A stretch of DNA of 64,000 nt from Duganella sacchari (lineage in GTDB: Bacteria > Pseudomonadota > Gammaproteobacteria > Burkholderiales > Burkholderiaceae_D): assembly GCF_900143065.1 (NCBI RefSeq), contig NZ_FRCX01000014.1, positions 62,001-126,000 on the forward strand, in the 5' to 3' direction. Within the stretch, counting starts at the first letter, position 1, and every line of letters starts with the position of its first letter. Shown here piece after piece: positions 63,351 to 64,000 of the stretch. Below the pieces are notes generated by a model. It did no database searches and was not told the origin of the DNA. It was given only the letters and a program-made list of their open reading frames with translations. Made by a program: the position numbers and the translations under genes.

Positions 63351-64000
63351 AGTTCGTCTACCATTTCTCCCGCGCGCTTGCGGAACAGTTGCATGCCCAG
63401 CAGGCACAGGATGACCGCCACGGCGGCCGGTTGCAGCAGGCTGGCCCAGTCAGGCGCGCGCTGGTGTACCAGGATGTCCTGGAATGCGGCGATGACCGGC
63501 ACCATCGGGTTCCAGGCCAGCCAGGCGCGCACGCCTTCCGGTAGCACGTTGGCCGGGTAGACCACTGGCGTGAACCAGAACCAGAACTGCAGCGCGATCG
63601 AGAAGAACTGGCCGACGTCGCGGAAGAACACGTTGAGCACGGCCAGTATCATGCCCAGGCCAATCGCCAGCAGGATTTCCAGCAGCAGCACCGGCAGCAT
63701 GGCGGCATACGGCCAGCCCGGGAAGTCGCCCGAGAACACCAGGAACAGCGTGAACAGCGTGAAGATGATGGCAAAGTTCAGCAGCGCATTGCTGACCACG
63801 ATGATGGGCAGGCAGATGCGCGGGAAGTTGATCTTCTTGATGAGGCCGGCGTTTTCAATGAAGACGTTCTGCGCCTTGCTGGTGATTTCGGCAAACAGGT
63901 TCCAGGTCAGCACGCCGGCGCACAGGTAGATGCTGTAGCCGAACGCGGAGGTGCTGCCGGCCAGGCGGTTGTGCATCACCTGCGAGAAGATCACGGTGTA
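63347..64000 (-). CDS. wzm: ABC transporter permease Wzm, C-terminal part (cut by window edge)
   Basis: The last 217 residues are visible. They hold the second to sixth membrane helices of an ABC-2 polysaccharide permease, with YSIYLCAGVLTWNLFAEITS, then LIKKINFPRICLPIIVVSNA and FFRDVGQFFSIALQFWFWFT, as in Wzm/KpsM. The amino terminus is beyond 64000. It forms a transporter with Wzt, whose gene overlaps its stop codon. Confidence 0.9.
   Translation of the reverse strand, partial: YTVIFSQVMHNRLAGSTSAFGYSIYLCAGVLTWNLFAEITSKAQNVFIENAGLIKKINFPRICLPIIVVSNALLNFAIIFTLFTLFLVFSGDFPGWPYAAMLPVLLLEILLAIGLGMILAVLNVFFRDVGQFFSIALQFWFWFTPVVYPANVLPEGVRAWLAWNPMVPVIAAFQDILVHQRAPDWASLLQPAAVAVILCLLGMQLFRKRAGEMVDEL

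Overview
The window reads as chromosomal DNA of a high-GC betaproteobacterium, most likely Oxalobacteraceae (Massilia, Duganella or Janthinobacterium type). This rests on the gene neighbourhoods (rpsU, yqeY, dnaG, rpoD; aroG beside ybiB; ogt overlapping xerD), the protein sequences and the abundance of diguanylate cyclases. The genus is an inference. No rRNA, CRISPR array or intact insertion sequence was found.

Layout. 1-861: a TRAP transporter (dctQ and the start of dctM). 862-1431: a long gap with a candidate structured RNA ending in a strong terminator. 1432-13736: ogt-xerD, an RND efflux pump, ybaK, plsY, a DsbA/FrnE protein, a GAF-GGDEF cyclase and a tightly packed DUF427 / ATPase / YdjM group. 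13741-14206: a perfect 37-bp inverted repeat (REPIN-like), then a sigma-54-type promoter driving a 60-residue membrane protein. 14203-24586: tsaD, a NirD-like orphan, aroG, ybiB, yhiN and the macromolecular synthesis genes rpsU, yqeY, dnaG and rpoD. 24690-27280: tRNA-Ile(CAU) followed by a low-GC decaying island with an intact NYN-domain gene, two genes each broken by one in-frame stop, and a recombinase truncated at both ends.

27287-46213: mixed metabolic and signalling genes, including an NmrA/AtaL pair divergent from a LysR regulator, a histidine kinase overlapping a substrate-binding protein, a DOT1-like methyltransferase, ArgP and its LysE/ArgO exporter, a membrane GGDEF-EAL protein, an atypical Nramp transporter, a TonB-dependent receptor behind four Pho-box repeats, and a chemoreceptor with a CheR/CheB tether. 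46273-51189: a Reg_prop/GGDEF sensor and the RNA helicase RhlE.

51232-64000: a surface-polysaccharide locus, all on the minus strand. Its upstream part (Wzm, Wzt with a C-terminal glycan-binding domain, an FkbM-type methyltransferase with a coiled coil, and two large glycosyltransferases) looks like an ABC-transporter-dependent O-antigen pathway with terminal capping and length control. Its downstream part has its own sigma-70 promoter and encodes a polytopic glycosyltransferase-like protein, an ArnC/GtrB-like transferase, a WecD-like acetyltransferase, a small SMR-like flippase candidate and RffA. Together these suggest making TDP-Fuc4NAc (or a close relative), loading it on undecaprenyl phosphate, flipping it and transferring it in the periplasm. 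This combination is the best candidate for an uncharacterised system in the window.
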